The translations under genes were made by a program, and so were the position numbers. A DNA stretch of 5,876 nt from Clostridia bacterium (lineage in GTDB: Bacteria; Bacillota; Clostridia; Christensenellales; CAG-1252). The notes under the pieces are model-generated. The model searched no databases, was not told the origin of the DNA, and saw only the letters and a list, made by a program, of their open reading frames with translations. Below, piece by piece: positions 1 to 5,868 of the stretch. The stretch covers positions 1 to 5,876 of the forward strand of contig JAGAAA010000026.1 of NCBI GenBank assembly GCA_017615495.1. Direction: 5' to 3'. Position 1 is the first letter of the stretch. Each line of letters begins with the position of its first letter.

Positions 1-40
1 GATTTAAGTTTTCCCCCGCATAATGAAGTTGATAAAAGAC

Positions 41-48
41 AAAGGAGG
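41..48 (+). promoter_or_regulatory. Ribosome binding site of the beta-helix lipoprotein gene
   Basis: AAAGGAGG lies 8 bases before the ATG at 57. It is a near-perfect Shine-Dalgarno sequence and fixes the start. It rules out the overlapping frame that begins at ATG 23, which has no such site. No convincing promoter is visible in positions 1-40, so the promoter probably lies upstream of the window. Confidence 0.85.
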
Positions 49-56
49 ACGCTTTT

Positions 57-1949
57 ATGAAAAAATGGATAGCATTGATTTTGGTTTTGGCGCTTGTCGC
101 AGTTATGGCTTCGGCGTGCTCCGGGTTGACAGAGTCGACGGGGACCGGGACGAGCGGCACGGGCTCGACCACCGTATCGGAAAGCGAGGTGGAGGCGGCA
201 AAGACGGAAGTGGACGAAACCCTTTCCACCCAAAGCGCGTCCGATTATTTGGCAAGCGAAGCGGTGACGGTTTCGGAAGAGCAGCAAGCAACGTCCGTAA
301 CGGAAGACAGTGCGGTAAGCATCGACTTAACTACCCTTACGAAAGACAACGCGCCTACGGGCACCGCTTTTAAAGATAACGTTTTGACCATCAAGGCGGC
401 GGGCACGTACGTGCTTTCCGGCACCCTCTCCGGCGCGGTGGAAGTGGCAAAAAACGTGGAAGGCACGGTGCGCATCGTTTTAAACGGCGCGAGCATCACC
501 ACCCTTGACAGCCAAGCGTGCGCCGCCATCGTGTTTAAGCAAAGCGATTCCCTGCGCGTTTTGACAATTGCGGACGGTACGGTGAATTCCGTTTCGGATA
601 GCGCCGGCGACACCGAAGCGGATGGGGACGGCGCCGCCATCCAGGCGAAGAAGTGCTCCTTGACCATCAACGGCAGCGGCACGCTGACCGTGACGGCGGT
701 GGGGGAGGACGCAAGCGGTATCAAAGTGAAGGACACCTTGACCGTGCTTGACGCACACGTCACCGTTACCGCGGTCAAAAACGGCGTCAAAGCGGATAAC
801 GCCATCGTATTGAAAAATGCAGACCTGACCGTTACGGCGGGCAACGACGCGGTCAAAACCGACGTCGAGCCCGAAAGCGAGGAGGAAGCCCTCTCTTACG
901 CGGCGGACAAAACGGCGGGCTACATCTATATTGAAAACACGAGCATGACCTTGACCGCCGGCGACGACGGCATCGCGGCGAACAACTGCCTTTATATTGC
1001 AAACGGGGAAGAGGACGTCATTACCGTCACCACCAACGGCGGCGCGCCCGCCACGGTGACCGAACGCAGTTCCGACGCGGCGGATGGCAAAGCCATCAAG
1101 GTTGCGGGCATCGTGCTGACGGATGAAAACGACAACGAAACGGATTACCCCGCCACCTACGAGGAAAACTACGCCATCGTCATCACGGGCGGCACCTTCC
1201 GCATCAACGCCAACGACGACGCCATCCACAGCAAAGGCAACCTTTTGATCGCGGGCGGCACTTTCACCATCGCTTCGGGCGACGACGGCATCCACGCGGA
1301 ATATCTGACCAAGATCACTGCCGGCACCGTCACCATCACCAAGAGCTACGAAGGCATCGAGGGCGCGGCGGTGGAGATCACGGGCGGCACCGTCACCGTA
1401 AACGCCAAGGACGACGGCGTCAACGCGGCAAACGCCGACCTCAAAAACTATTCCTATTACATTCTGATCACCGGCGGCACCGTTACGGTCACTTGTTCGG
1501 GCGACGGACTGGATAGCAATGGCAAACTGTTGATCTCGGGCGGCGTCGTGACGGTGTTCGGACCGGAAAACGGCGGCAACTCCGCCTTGGATAGCGAAAG
1601 CGGCACCACCATTTCGGGCGGCACGGTCATTGCCCTTTGCCGCGAAGCGATGGACCCCGTGGGCGCAACGCAATATATGGTGACGGCAAACGTTTCCATC
1701 AGCGCGGGGACGACGGTCACCTTGAAGAACTCTTCCGGCGAGGTCATCACGTCCTTTACGGCGCCCAAAGCGTTTGCCAACGTTGTGATCAGCACGGCGG
1801 AAATGACCTCCGGCAGTTACACGCTGACTTACGGAAATTCTTCCACCACTCTCACCGCAACCACCGGCACCACCGGCGGGATGGGCGGAATGGGCGGCGC
1901 GGGAGGCCCCGGCGGACAAGGCGGCATGGGGCCCGGCCGCATCAGATAA
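57..1949 (+). CDS. Secreted carbohydrate-binding beta-helix lipoprotein (Cthe_2159/DUF4353-like)
   Basis: This 630-residue protein starts with a lipoprotein signal peptide: MKK, a hydrophobic core at residues 4-17, and a lipobox-like ASA before Cys21. A Ser/Thr/Gly linker (about 22-40) follows. Residues ~115-180 match the entry strands of the Cthe_2159 family (GTYVLSGTL at 116-124, VRIVLNGASI at 138-147). Residues ~190-560 carry regularly spaced rungs: repeated ITGGTVTV-type strands (377-384, 398-405, 441-448, 471-478, 492-499, 519-526) alternate with Asp-rich turns such as NDDAI, GDDGI, KDDGV and GDGL. That pattern fits a right-handed parallel beta-helix with acidic turns. The founding member, from Clostridium thermocellum, is a calcium-binding beta-helix that binds cellulose and pectic polymers. 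A role in surface polysaccharide binding here is inferred from the family. The tail (607-630) is Gly/Met-rich low complexity. No catalytic residues are evident. The gene appears to be transcribed alone within the window. Confidence 0.85.
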   Translation: MKKWIALILVLALVAVMASACSGLTESTGTGTSGTGSTTVSESEVEAAKTEVDETLSTQSASDYLASEAVTVSEEQQATSVTEDSAVSIDLTTLTKDNAPTGTAFKDNVLTIKAAGTYVLSGTLSGAVEVAKNVEGTVRIVLNGASITTLDSQACAAIVFKQSDSLRVLTIADGTVNSVSDSAGDTEADGDGAAIQAKKCSLTINGSGTLTVTAVGEDASGIKVKDTLTVLDAHVTVTAVKNGVKADNAIVLKNADLTVTAGNDAVKTDVEPESEEEALSYAADKTAGYIYIENTSMTLTAGDDGIAANNCLYIANGEEDVITVTTNGGAPATVTERSSDAADGKAIKVAGIVLTDENDNETDYPATYEENYAIVITGGTFRINANDDAIHSKGNLLIAGGTFTIASGDDGIHAEYLTKITAGTVTITKSYEGIEGAAVEITGGTVTVNAKDDGVNAANADLKNYSYYILITGGTVTVTCSGDGLDSNGKLLISGGVVTVFGPENGGNSALDSESGTTISGGTVIALCREAMDPVGATQYMVTANVSISAGTTVTLKNSSGEVITSFTAPKAFANVVISTAEMTSGSYTLTYGNSSTTLTATTGTTGGMGGMGGAGGPGGQGGMGPGRIR

Positions 1950-1980
1950 CAAAGACTTTTTCTAACTTCCTTCCTTTTCC

Positions 1981-2025
1981 GGGCACCGCTTCCGCAAGGG
2001 GCGGTGCCCACCCCTTCTTAAGGGG
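1981..2025 (+). terminator. Tandem GC-rich hairpins after the lipoprotein gene, probable terminator
   Basis: A perfect 9-bp stem (GGGCACCGC at 1981-1989 with GCGGTGCCC at 2001-2009, 11-base loop) is followed at once by a second stem (CCCCTT at 2011-2016 with AAGGGG at 2020-2025, 3-base loop). The position 31 bases after the stop codon suits a terminator. The downstream tract is CCCCTTCTT rather than a clean U-run, so intrinsic termination may be weak. Confidence 0.5.
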
Positions 2026-2041
2026 GAGGAGGGGGCTTGCA

Positions 2042-2071
2042 TTGACAATTTGCTTCGTTTTATAGTACAAT
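2042..2071 (+). promoter_or_regulatory. Promoter of the rubrerythrin gene
   Basis: A perfect -35 hexamer, TTGACA (2042-2047), and a -10 hexamer, TACAAT (2066-2071), are separated by 18 bp. Transcription would start near 2078, leaving a leader of about 40 bases before the ATG at 2120. I see no clear PerR-type operator, although rubrerythrins are often oxidative-stress regulated. Confidence 0.75.
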
Positions 2072-2106
2072 TAAAAAACGAAACGGCGTGAAAACGTCGC
2101 CTTTTT

Positions 2107-2113
2107 AAAGGAG
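2107..2113 (+). promoter_or_regulatory. Ribosome binding site of rubrerythrin
   Basis: AAAGGAG sits 6 bases before the ATG at 2120 and supports that start. It directly follows a weak hairpin (GGCG at 2085-2088 with CGCC at 2098-2101) and a T-run (2102-2106). Confidence 0.8.
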
Positions 2114-2119
2114 AAAACT

Positions 2120-2662
2120 ATGTCCAAAAACATTTATAAAGGAACGCAAACGGAAAAGAACCTCGAAGCGGCTTTCGCAGGGGAGTCGCAGGCGAGGAAC
2201 AAATACACTTATTTTGCCTCCAAGGCAAAGAAGGAAGGCTTTGAGCAGATCGCCGATATCTTCTTAAAGACGGCGGACAACGAAAAGGAGCACGCCAAGA
2301 TGTGGTTCAAGGAGCTGGACGGCATCGGCAGCACCGCGGAGAACCTTGCGGCGGCGGCAAACGGCGAAAACTTTGAATGGACGGATATGTACGAAGGCTT
2401 TGCCGTAACGGCAGAGAAGGAAGGCTTCCCCGAGCTTGCGGCGAAGTTCCGCGCCGTGGCAGCCATCGAGAAGCATCACGAGGAACGCTATCGCGCGCTT
2501 TTGAAAAACATCGAGACCGCGCAAGTGTTTGCCAAGAGCTCGGTCAAGGTTTGGGAGTGCCGCAACTGCGGTCACATCGTCGTCGGCGAAAAAGCGCCGG
2601 AGATCTGCCCCACCTGCGCCCATCCGCAAAGCTATTTTGAGATCAGCGCCGAGAATTATTGA
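2120..2662 (+). CDS. rbr: Rubrerythrin (non-haem di-iron peroxidase)
   Basis: The protein is a 180-residue cytoplasmic rubrerythrin, the enzyme that reduces hydrogen peroxide to water in anaerobes using electrons passed through rubredoxin-type iron. The N-terminal four-helix ferritin-like domain (about 8-135) shows the di-iron carboxylate and histidine motifs: Glu22 in AGESQARN, Glu55-x-x-His58 in NEKEH, Glu101 in the EKEGF helix and Glu117-x-x-His120. The C-terminal rubredoxin-like domain (about 143-175) has its four iron-binding cysteines as C147-x-x-C150 and C163-x-x-C166, followed by the family's typical AHPQ and YFE pattern. The length is slightly below the usual ~190 residues, because a loop between helices 2 and 3 is short. 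The gene has its own promoter, lacks an adjacent reductase or rubredoxin gene, and ends in three in-frame stop codons (TGA TAA TAA). Exact ligand-to-residue matching was done by eye. Confidence 0.96.
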   Translation: MSKNIYKGTQTEKNLEAAFAGESQARNKYTYFASKAKKEGFEQIADIFLKTADNEKEHAKMWFKELDGIGSTAENLAAAANGENFEWTDMYEGFAVTAEKEGFPELAAKFRAVAAIEKHHEERYRALLKNIETAQVFAKSSVKVWECRNCGHIVVGEKAPEICPTCAHPQSYFEISAENY

Positions 2663-2670
2663 TAATAAAA

Positions 2671-2704
2671 AGAAGAAGCCCGTGGAGCTCCCACGGACTT
2701 TTTC
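2671..2704. terminator. Bidirectional intrinsic terminator between rbr and the cyclophilin gene
   Basis: The core stem CCGTGG (2680-2685) with CCACGG (2691-2696) has a 5-base loop. It is extended by an A/G-rich left arm and a T-rich right arm. On the plus strand it is followed by TTTTT (2699-2703). On the minus strand the same stem is followed by CTTCTTCTTTTT. It lies directly between two convergent stop codons (2662 and 2706), so it should end both transcripts. Confidence 0.88.
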
Positions 2705-2705
2705 G

Positions 2706-3404
2706 TCACACTTTAACGAGCGTTACTTTTTTGATGATGACGTGCGGGATGGGGACGTCCGAGGCGTTTGAACCCGAGTTTCCGTCGTAAAGAGTCTCCT
2801 CGTGCGTTTCCAACTTTTCCAGACGGGAGACTACCGCCATACTTTCCTCATCGATCACACAGCCGAAGGCGGCGTATTGCCCGTCCCAAGAGGGGACGGA
2901 ATCGGAACAGATAAAAAACTGCGACGTAGCGCTGTCGTATACGGTCGTGCGCGCCATGGAGATCACGCCGCGAGTGTGCGCAAGGGAATTGTTGACGCCG
3001 TTTGCGCGAAATTCCCCTTTGATGGCGTCGTGCGTGGCGGTCTTGTGGACGAACGCGCCGTCCTCAATGACGAAGCCGCCCGTTTGGATCATCATCCCTT
3101 CAATGATGCGGTGAAACGCCACCCCTTCGTAAAACCCTTCCTCAACGTATGTGATGAAGTTTTCCACCGAGCGGGGCGCGACGGAGGGGTAAAGCTCCAA
3201 GCGGATGGTCTCGCCGGTGCCGAGGGTTATCTCCACAAACGGGTTTTTCTTGCTGCGGATGCCAAAGTCACCCGCCGTATAAGTGCTTTGCCACTTTTGG
3301 ATGGTGGCGAGGGCGTCGTCGGTCTCTTTTTTGCCGCAGGAGGCGCAAAGCGCCGTGGTCAAAAGCAGGGCGAAAAGAAGCAGGATGCAGATCAGTTTTT
3401 TCAT
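2706..3404 (-). CDS. Cyclophilin-type peptidyl-prolyl cis-trans isomerase, predicted lipoprotein
   Basis: The start is set at 3404 (232 residues). AGAGGAG lies 7 bases upstream, and the protein then begins with a proper signal peptide (MKK, hydrophobic 4-19). A longer reading from 3512 would add an Arg-rich, unlikely N-terminus. Cys23 in CASCGKK is the probable lipidation site, so the enzyme should act outside the membrane, helping secreted proteins fold. The cyclophilin domain spans about 56-230, with landmarks AFHRIIEG (96-103), IQTGG (106-110), SQFFICS (161-167) and DGQYAAFG (174-181). Against human cyclophilin A, Arg55 (here Arg99), Gln63 (Gln107) and Phe113 (Phe164) are kept. Phe60 becomes Met104, Trp121 becomes Ser172 and His126 becomes Tyr177. 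Activity is therefore likely, but the pocket is altered. It is the second gene of an operon, 34 bp after the DUF975 gene. Confidence 0.92.
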   Translation of the reverse strand: MKKLICILLLFALLLTTALCASCGKKETDDALATIQKWQSTYTAGDFGIRSKKNPFVEITLGTGETIRLELYPSVAPRSVENFITYVEEGFYEGVAFHRIIEGMMIQTGGFVIEDGAFVHKTATHDAIKGEFRANGVNNSLAHTRGVISMARTTVYDSATSQFFICSDSVPSWDGQYAAFGCVIDEESMAVVSRLEKLETHEETLYDGNSGSNASDVPIPHVIIKKVTLVKV

Positions 3405-3438
3405 TGGGTCACTCCTCTTGCCGCGGGCAGTCATTGTG

Positions 3439-4170
3439 TCAGTCGTCTTCCTCTTCGAAGGGATCTTTGAAGACCACGTCGTCCTCACCCTCCGCCTTGG
3501 GGGCATCCTCAACTTCGGACGCGCCGTACTTGATAACTTTGAGTTCCTCGTAGAAATGCGCGCGAGCTTGCTGGTGGTAAACCTGCACCCACAAAATGCC
3601 TATGCCGAAGCACAAAGCGCCCAAGATGAACCAACCGATAAAGGAAAGGTCAAGGCAGAAAAGTTTGCCTTTGTAGCCGTCGGTGAGGGTTTTGCTCTCC
3701 TCCAAGCATTCGCGCCAGGTCTTTTTGCCGCCCGATTCTTGGGAGATATAGAACGCCATCGAATAAGCGTACGCCTTGATGATGCCGGGGATGATAAAAA
3801 GCAAGCTCCAAAGGAAGATGAGCGCGGAGCGAACGAATTGAAGGATGACGCATTCCGCAAAGCACTCCTTGAACCCGACGAATACGTCCGAGACGGAAAC
3901 GTCTTTGTTGCCGCCGGCAACGCGGAGGTAGATGCGAGCCATCGCGTACTCAAAGGGCCCGCTGAGCAAAATGGTGCAGATGGTAAGCGGGATGCTGAGC
4001 GCGGCGGCAAGCGCCGGATTGCGCGCGACTGCCGAGCCGATGGAGGCGGGCAACCCCGCGATTACGGCAACGAGCAGGGAATAAACGAGCAACATCAACC
4101 AAATTTGACTGAAAATGCTGTTCTCCAAGGAATAACGGGCGCGAGCCCTGATTTCGGATGCGGTAGGCAT
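3439..4170 (-). CDS. DUF975 family integral membrane protein
   Basis: This 243-residue membrane protein belongs to the DUF975 family, whose biochemical function is unknown. Family hallmarks are clear: the N-terminal IRARARYSL segment, the WSLLFIIPGI and AYAYSMAFYI block (121-142), the SKTLTDGYKGKLF motif (159-171), LSFIGWFILG (175-184), GIGILWVQVY (189-198) and a terminal FYEEL (206-210). Hydrophobic segments are predicted at about 21-45, 54-76, 107-128 (running into 133-142) and 175-198. A cytoplasm-facing acidic tail (218-243) ends in EEEDD. The start is supported by AAAAGGAG 6 bases before the ATG and by a consensus-like promoter. It is the first gene of an operon with the cyclophilin lipoprotein. 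The pairing suggests an envelope-related role, but this is only context. Confidence 0.9.
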   Translation of the reverse strand: MPTASEIRARARYSLENSIFSQIWLMLLVYSLLVAVIAGLPASIGSAVARNPALAAALSIPLTICTILLSGPFEYAMARIYLRVAGGNKDVSVSDVFVGFKECFAECVILQFVRSALIFLWSLLFIIPGIIKAYAYSMAFYISQESGGKKTWRECLEESKTLTDGYKGKLFCLDLSFIGWFILGALCFGIGILWVQVYHQQARAHFYEELKVIKYGASEVEDAPKAEGEDDVVFKDPFEEEDD

Positions 4171-4176
4171 AGAAAA

Positions 4177-4184
4177 CTCCTTTT
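4177..4184 (-). promoter_or_regulatory. Ribosome binding site of the DUF975 gene
   Basis: On the minus strand AAAAGGAG lies 6 bases before the ATG at 4170. Its upstream edge abuts and shares one base with the 16-bp palindrome at 4184-4199, so a hairpin there could affect access to the site. Confidence 0.8.
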
Positions 4185-4199
4185 GCGGGCATGCCCGCA
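4184..4199. repeat. Perfect 16-bp palindrome in the divergent promoter region
   Basis: TGCGGGCATGCCCGCA is fully self-complementary. For the minus-strand operon it lies in the 5' leader, just upstream of the ribosome binding site. For the plus strand it lies just before a TATAAT at 4203-4208. It could be a dimeric repressor's operator or an RNA stem. The sequence does not decide between them. Confidence 0.6.
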
Positions 4200-4218
4200 G
4201 AGTATAATTTATGTTACT

Positions 4219-4247
4219 ATTTTATATTTTTACCCAAACAATGTCAA
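4219..4247 (-). promoter_or_regulatory. Promoter of the DUF975-cyclophilin operon
   Basis: Read on the minus strand, TTGACA (4247-4242) and TAAAAT (4224-4219) are separated by exactly 17 bp. The predicted start of transcription is near 4212, giving a leader of about 42 bases that includes the palindrome and the ribosome binding site. Confidence 0.78.
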
Positions 4248-4255
4248 CATCGCTA

Positions 4256-4285
4256 TTGAAAAAGGCCATGCGAGGGTGATAAAAT
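4256..4285 (+). promoter_or_regulatory. Candidate promoter of pdp, placed very close to the start codon
   Basis: TTGAAA (4256-4261) and TAAAAT (4280-4285) are 18 bp apart. A start 7 bases past the -10 would fall at 4292, the A of the pdp ATG, giving a leaderless mRNA. An alternative plus-strand -10 is TATAAT at 4203-4208, but its -35 (TTTTGC, 4181-4186, spacer 16) is poor. Which one is used cannot be read from the sequence. Confidence 0.45.
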
Positions 4286-4291
4286 GAAGCC

Positions 4292-5551
4292 ATGGACGCA
4301 ATCGACCTTGTAAAAAAAGGAGCGCGGGTGGGCAAGCCTGCCTTAAAAGAGATCGTGGACGGGTACCTTTCGGGCAAGGTGTCAAAGGAGACCATGACCG
4401 AATTTTTGCGCGCGGTTTGCGCGTGCGGGCTTTCGGACGAGGACGCCACCCTTCTTACCGAAGTGATGGTGGAATCGGGCGAGCGGCTTAGCTTTACGCC
4501 GCGCAAGTACCCGTATGCGGATAAGCACTCTACGGGCGGCGTTGCGGATAGCACCACCCTCGTCATTGCCCCCGTCGTTGCGTCTTGCGGCGTGCCTTTC
4601 CTCAAAATGAGCGGCAGAAAGCTGGGGCACACCGGCGGCACCATTGACAAATTGGAATGCTTTAAGGGGCTGAGGACGGAGATCTCCGTGGAAGAAGCGG
4701 AGCGCATCGTGGACAAAGTCGGGGCGGCGGTCATCGCTCAATCCAAAGAACTTGTCCCCGCCGATAAGGCAATGTACAAACTGCGTGACGAGACGGGCAC
4801 CGTAAAAAGCCTGCCCTTGATAGCTTCCTCCGTCGTTTCAAAAAAGCTGGCGAGCGGGGCGGAGGTGTTCGTTTTGGACGTCAAAACGGGCGCGGGCGCC
4901 TTTATGGAAACGGTGGAAGAGGGGACGGCGCTTGCCAAACTGATGGTGAACATCTTAAAGAAATCGGGCAAAAAGGCGGCTGCCGTTCTCAGCGACATGA
5001 ATTCCCCCCTCGGCGAAGGGGTGGGCGGCGTGATGGAAGTCATCGACGCCGTGGAAGTGCTGGAAGGCAAAAAGAGTCGCTTGCGCGACCTTGCCCTTGC
5101 CATTGCCGGCAAGATCGTCGCGCTGGCAAAGGGCGTTTCGGACGAAGAGGGCGCGGCGCAAGCAGCGGCAGCATTGGACAGCGGCAAGGCGCTATCCAAA
5201 CTCAAAGAGATGATCGCGGCACAGGGCGGCGCATTGGACCTTTTTGAAAAGCAGGAGAGGGCGAGTCTTCTCTCGCAGGCGGCGGGCATCGTCCGCGCGG
5301 AACAAGACGGCTACGTCGCGGCGATCGATTGCGTAAAGCTCGGCTTCCTCGCGCGGGAATTTGAGGCGTCGGGCGGCTACGGCATGCTCGTCCCCGTCAA
5401 AGTGGGCAGCGCCGTCAAAAAGGGAGACGCGCTCGTGCGCCTGTACGGAGAGGCGGCAAAAGGGGACGCGCTTCACGCATTGTCGGCGTGCTTTTCCATC
5501 GTGGAAGCGCGCGTCAAACCCGATCCGCTCATCTACAAGACCATCACCTGA
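4292..5551 (+). CDS. pdp: Pyrimidine-nucleoside phosphorylase / thymidine phosphorylase
   Basis: This cytoplasmic salvage enzyme splits thymidine, and probably uridine, with phosphate into the free base and (deoxy)ribose-1-phosphate. Visible features, in order: the N-terminal helical domain (1-65); the phosphate-binding KHSTGG (78-83); the family signature from Ser107 to Glu122, with SGRKLGHTGGTIDKLE; and the pyrimidine-binding residues Arg165 in KLRDETGTV, Ser180 and Lys184 in IASSVVSKK. DVKTGAGAFM (196-205) follows. The C-terminal domain (about 330-419) has the usual GYV and VGSAVKKGD patterns, but lacks the recognisable Gly-x-Gly-Arg stretch of relatives. The length, 419, is slightly below the usual ~433. 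The start is forced: an in-frame TAA at 4280-4282 precedes it and no other start codon lies between. The only Shine-Dalgarno-like sequence (GAGGGTG, 4272-4278) is 13 bases away, which is long. deoA is an equally acceptable name, since substrate range cannot be settled here. No clear terminator follows the stop. Confidence 0.95.
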   Translation: MDAIDLVKKGARVGKPALKEIVDGYLSGKVSKETMTEFLRAVCACGLSDEDATLLTEVMVESGERLSFTPRKYPYADKHSTGGVADSTTLVIAPVVASCGVPFLKMSGRKLGHTGGTIDKLECFKGLRTEISVEEAERIVDKVGAAVIAQSKELVPADKAMYKLRDETGTVKSLPLIASSVVSKKLASGAEVFVLDVKTGAGAFMETVEEGTALAKLMVNILKKSGKKAAAVLSDMNSPLGEGVGGVMEVIDAVEVLEGKKSRLRDLALAIAGKIVALAKGVSDEEGAAQAAAALDSGKALSKLKEMIAAQGGALDLFEKQERASLLSQAAGIVRAEQDGYVAAIDCVKLGFLAREFEASGGYGMLVPVKVGSAVKKGDALVRLYGEAAKGDALHALSACFSIVEARVKPDPLIYKTIT

Positions 5552-5578
5552 GCGCAAAAAAGAATTCCGAAAAAACGC

Positions 5579-5607
5579 TTGATTTCAAATAAACAATGGA
5601 TTATAAT
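5579..5607 (+). promoter_or_regulatory. Promoter of the tRNA-Ala gene
   Basis: TTGATT (5579-5584) and a perfect TATAAT (5602-5607) are separated by 17 bp. Transcription would start near 5614, six bases before the mature tRNA 5' end, so the tRNA should be expressed independently of pdp. Confidence 0.82.
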
Positions 5608-5619
5608 ACAAAGGTGCCT

Positions 5620-5695
5620 GGGGATATGGCTCAGTTGGTAGAGCGATACGTTCGCATCGTATAGGTCAGGGGTTCGAATCCCCTTATCTCCACCA
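5620..5695 (+). tRNA. tRNA-Ala, anticodon CGC
   Basis: A complete 76-base cloverleaf can be folded by hand. The acceptor GGGGATA (5620-5626) pairs with TATCTCC (5685-5691). The D-stem is GCTC/GAGC. The anticodon stem ATACG/CGTAT holds the loop TTCGCAT, with anticodon CGC at 5653-5655. The T-stem AGGGG/CCCCT holds the loop TTCGAAT. The 3' ACCA is encoded. The third acceptor pair is G3:U70, the classic alanine identity element, which confirms the CGC (codon GCG) assignment. GCG is a common alanine codon in the window's genes, consistent with a dedicated tRNA. Confidence 0.97.
5676..5692 (+). repeat. Direct repeat copy 1, inside the tRNA 3' end (putative att core)
   Basis: GAATCCCCTTATCTCCA covers part of the T-loop, the 3' T-stem, the acceptor 3' strand and the discriminator base of tRNA-Ala. 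The identical 17 bases recur at 5860-5876. This is the classic crossover segment used by tyrosine integrases that target tRNA genes. No integrase gene is present in the window. Confidence 0.6.
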
Positions 5696-5699
5696 AGAG

Positions 5700-5729
5700 A
5701 GGTCTAAAGCGAATGCTTTGGACCTTTTT
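5700..5729 (+). terminator. Intrinsic terminator of the tRNA-Ala gene
   Basis: AGGTCTAAAGC (5700-5710) pairs with GCTTTGGACCT (5715-5725) through 11 pairs including one U-G, with a GAAT loop, and runs into a U-tract (5725-5729). It begins 5 bases after the tRNA CCA end. Confidence 0.9.
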
Positions 5730-5740
5730 CTTTGCTTAAC

Positions 5741-5868
5741 AGGGGATGAGAACCGAGAGCGAATAGGAAACACCACAGTGCGGTGTTTCCCGCGATGACC
5801 GCAGCTCCGAGCAAGGCAGAAAGAAAACAAAACGATTTGTCTTGCGAGGAGCAAGAGGAGAATCCCCT
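5741..5868. other. Structured intergenic segment with three hairpins, function unknown
   Basis: Downstream of the tRNA terminator lie a perfect 9-bp hairpin (GGAAACACC 5766-5774 with GGTGTTTCC 5782-5790, 7-base loop), a 5-bp hairpin (ACAAA 5827-5831 with TTTGT 5836-5840, ACGA loop) and a directly adjoining 5-bp hairpin (CTTGC 5841-5845 with GCAAG 5851-5855, GAGGA loop). AGGGGAT (5741-5747) is complementary to ATCCCCT (5862-5868) and could close the whole segment. A second GCAAG at 5811-5815 offers an alternative partner for CTTGC. No gene with a ribosome binding site is seen in it. It may be a non-coding RNA, a recombination site or part of a dispersed repeat. Confidence 0.45.

Noticed and set aside
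1170..1640. DNA-level tandem repeat or CRISPR-like periodicity in the lipoprotein gene
   Set aside because: The recurring GGCGGCACCGTCACC-like segments encode the repeated beta-strand motif. They are imperfect, in frame and unevenly spaced, so they reflect protein repeats.
480..1952. Long open frame on the minus strand opposite the beta-helix gene
   Set aside because: It is a shadow of a GC-rich, repetitive coding sequence. Its product is Arg/Val/Asp-rich, has no recognisable domain and lacks a ribosome binding site.
2022..2035. Purine-rich G-tract (possible G-quadruplex or ribosome binding site) before the rbr promoter
   Set aside because: It does not have four clean runs of three or more G separated by loops, no start codon follows, and part of it is the right arm of a hairpin.
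3405..3512. Longer N-terminus for the cyclophilin gene starting at ATG 3512
   Set aside because: It would add 36 mostly Arg-rich residues overlapping the end of the DUF975 gene and bury the signal peptide. The internal ATG at 3404 has a good ribosome binding site and a proper lipoprotein signal.
2802..4287. Open plus-strand frames opposite the cyclophilin and DUF975 genes
   Set aside because: Both minus-strand genes have clear family motifs, start sites and a promoter. The opposite frames show no domains and are compositionally shadow-like.
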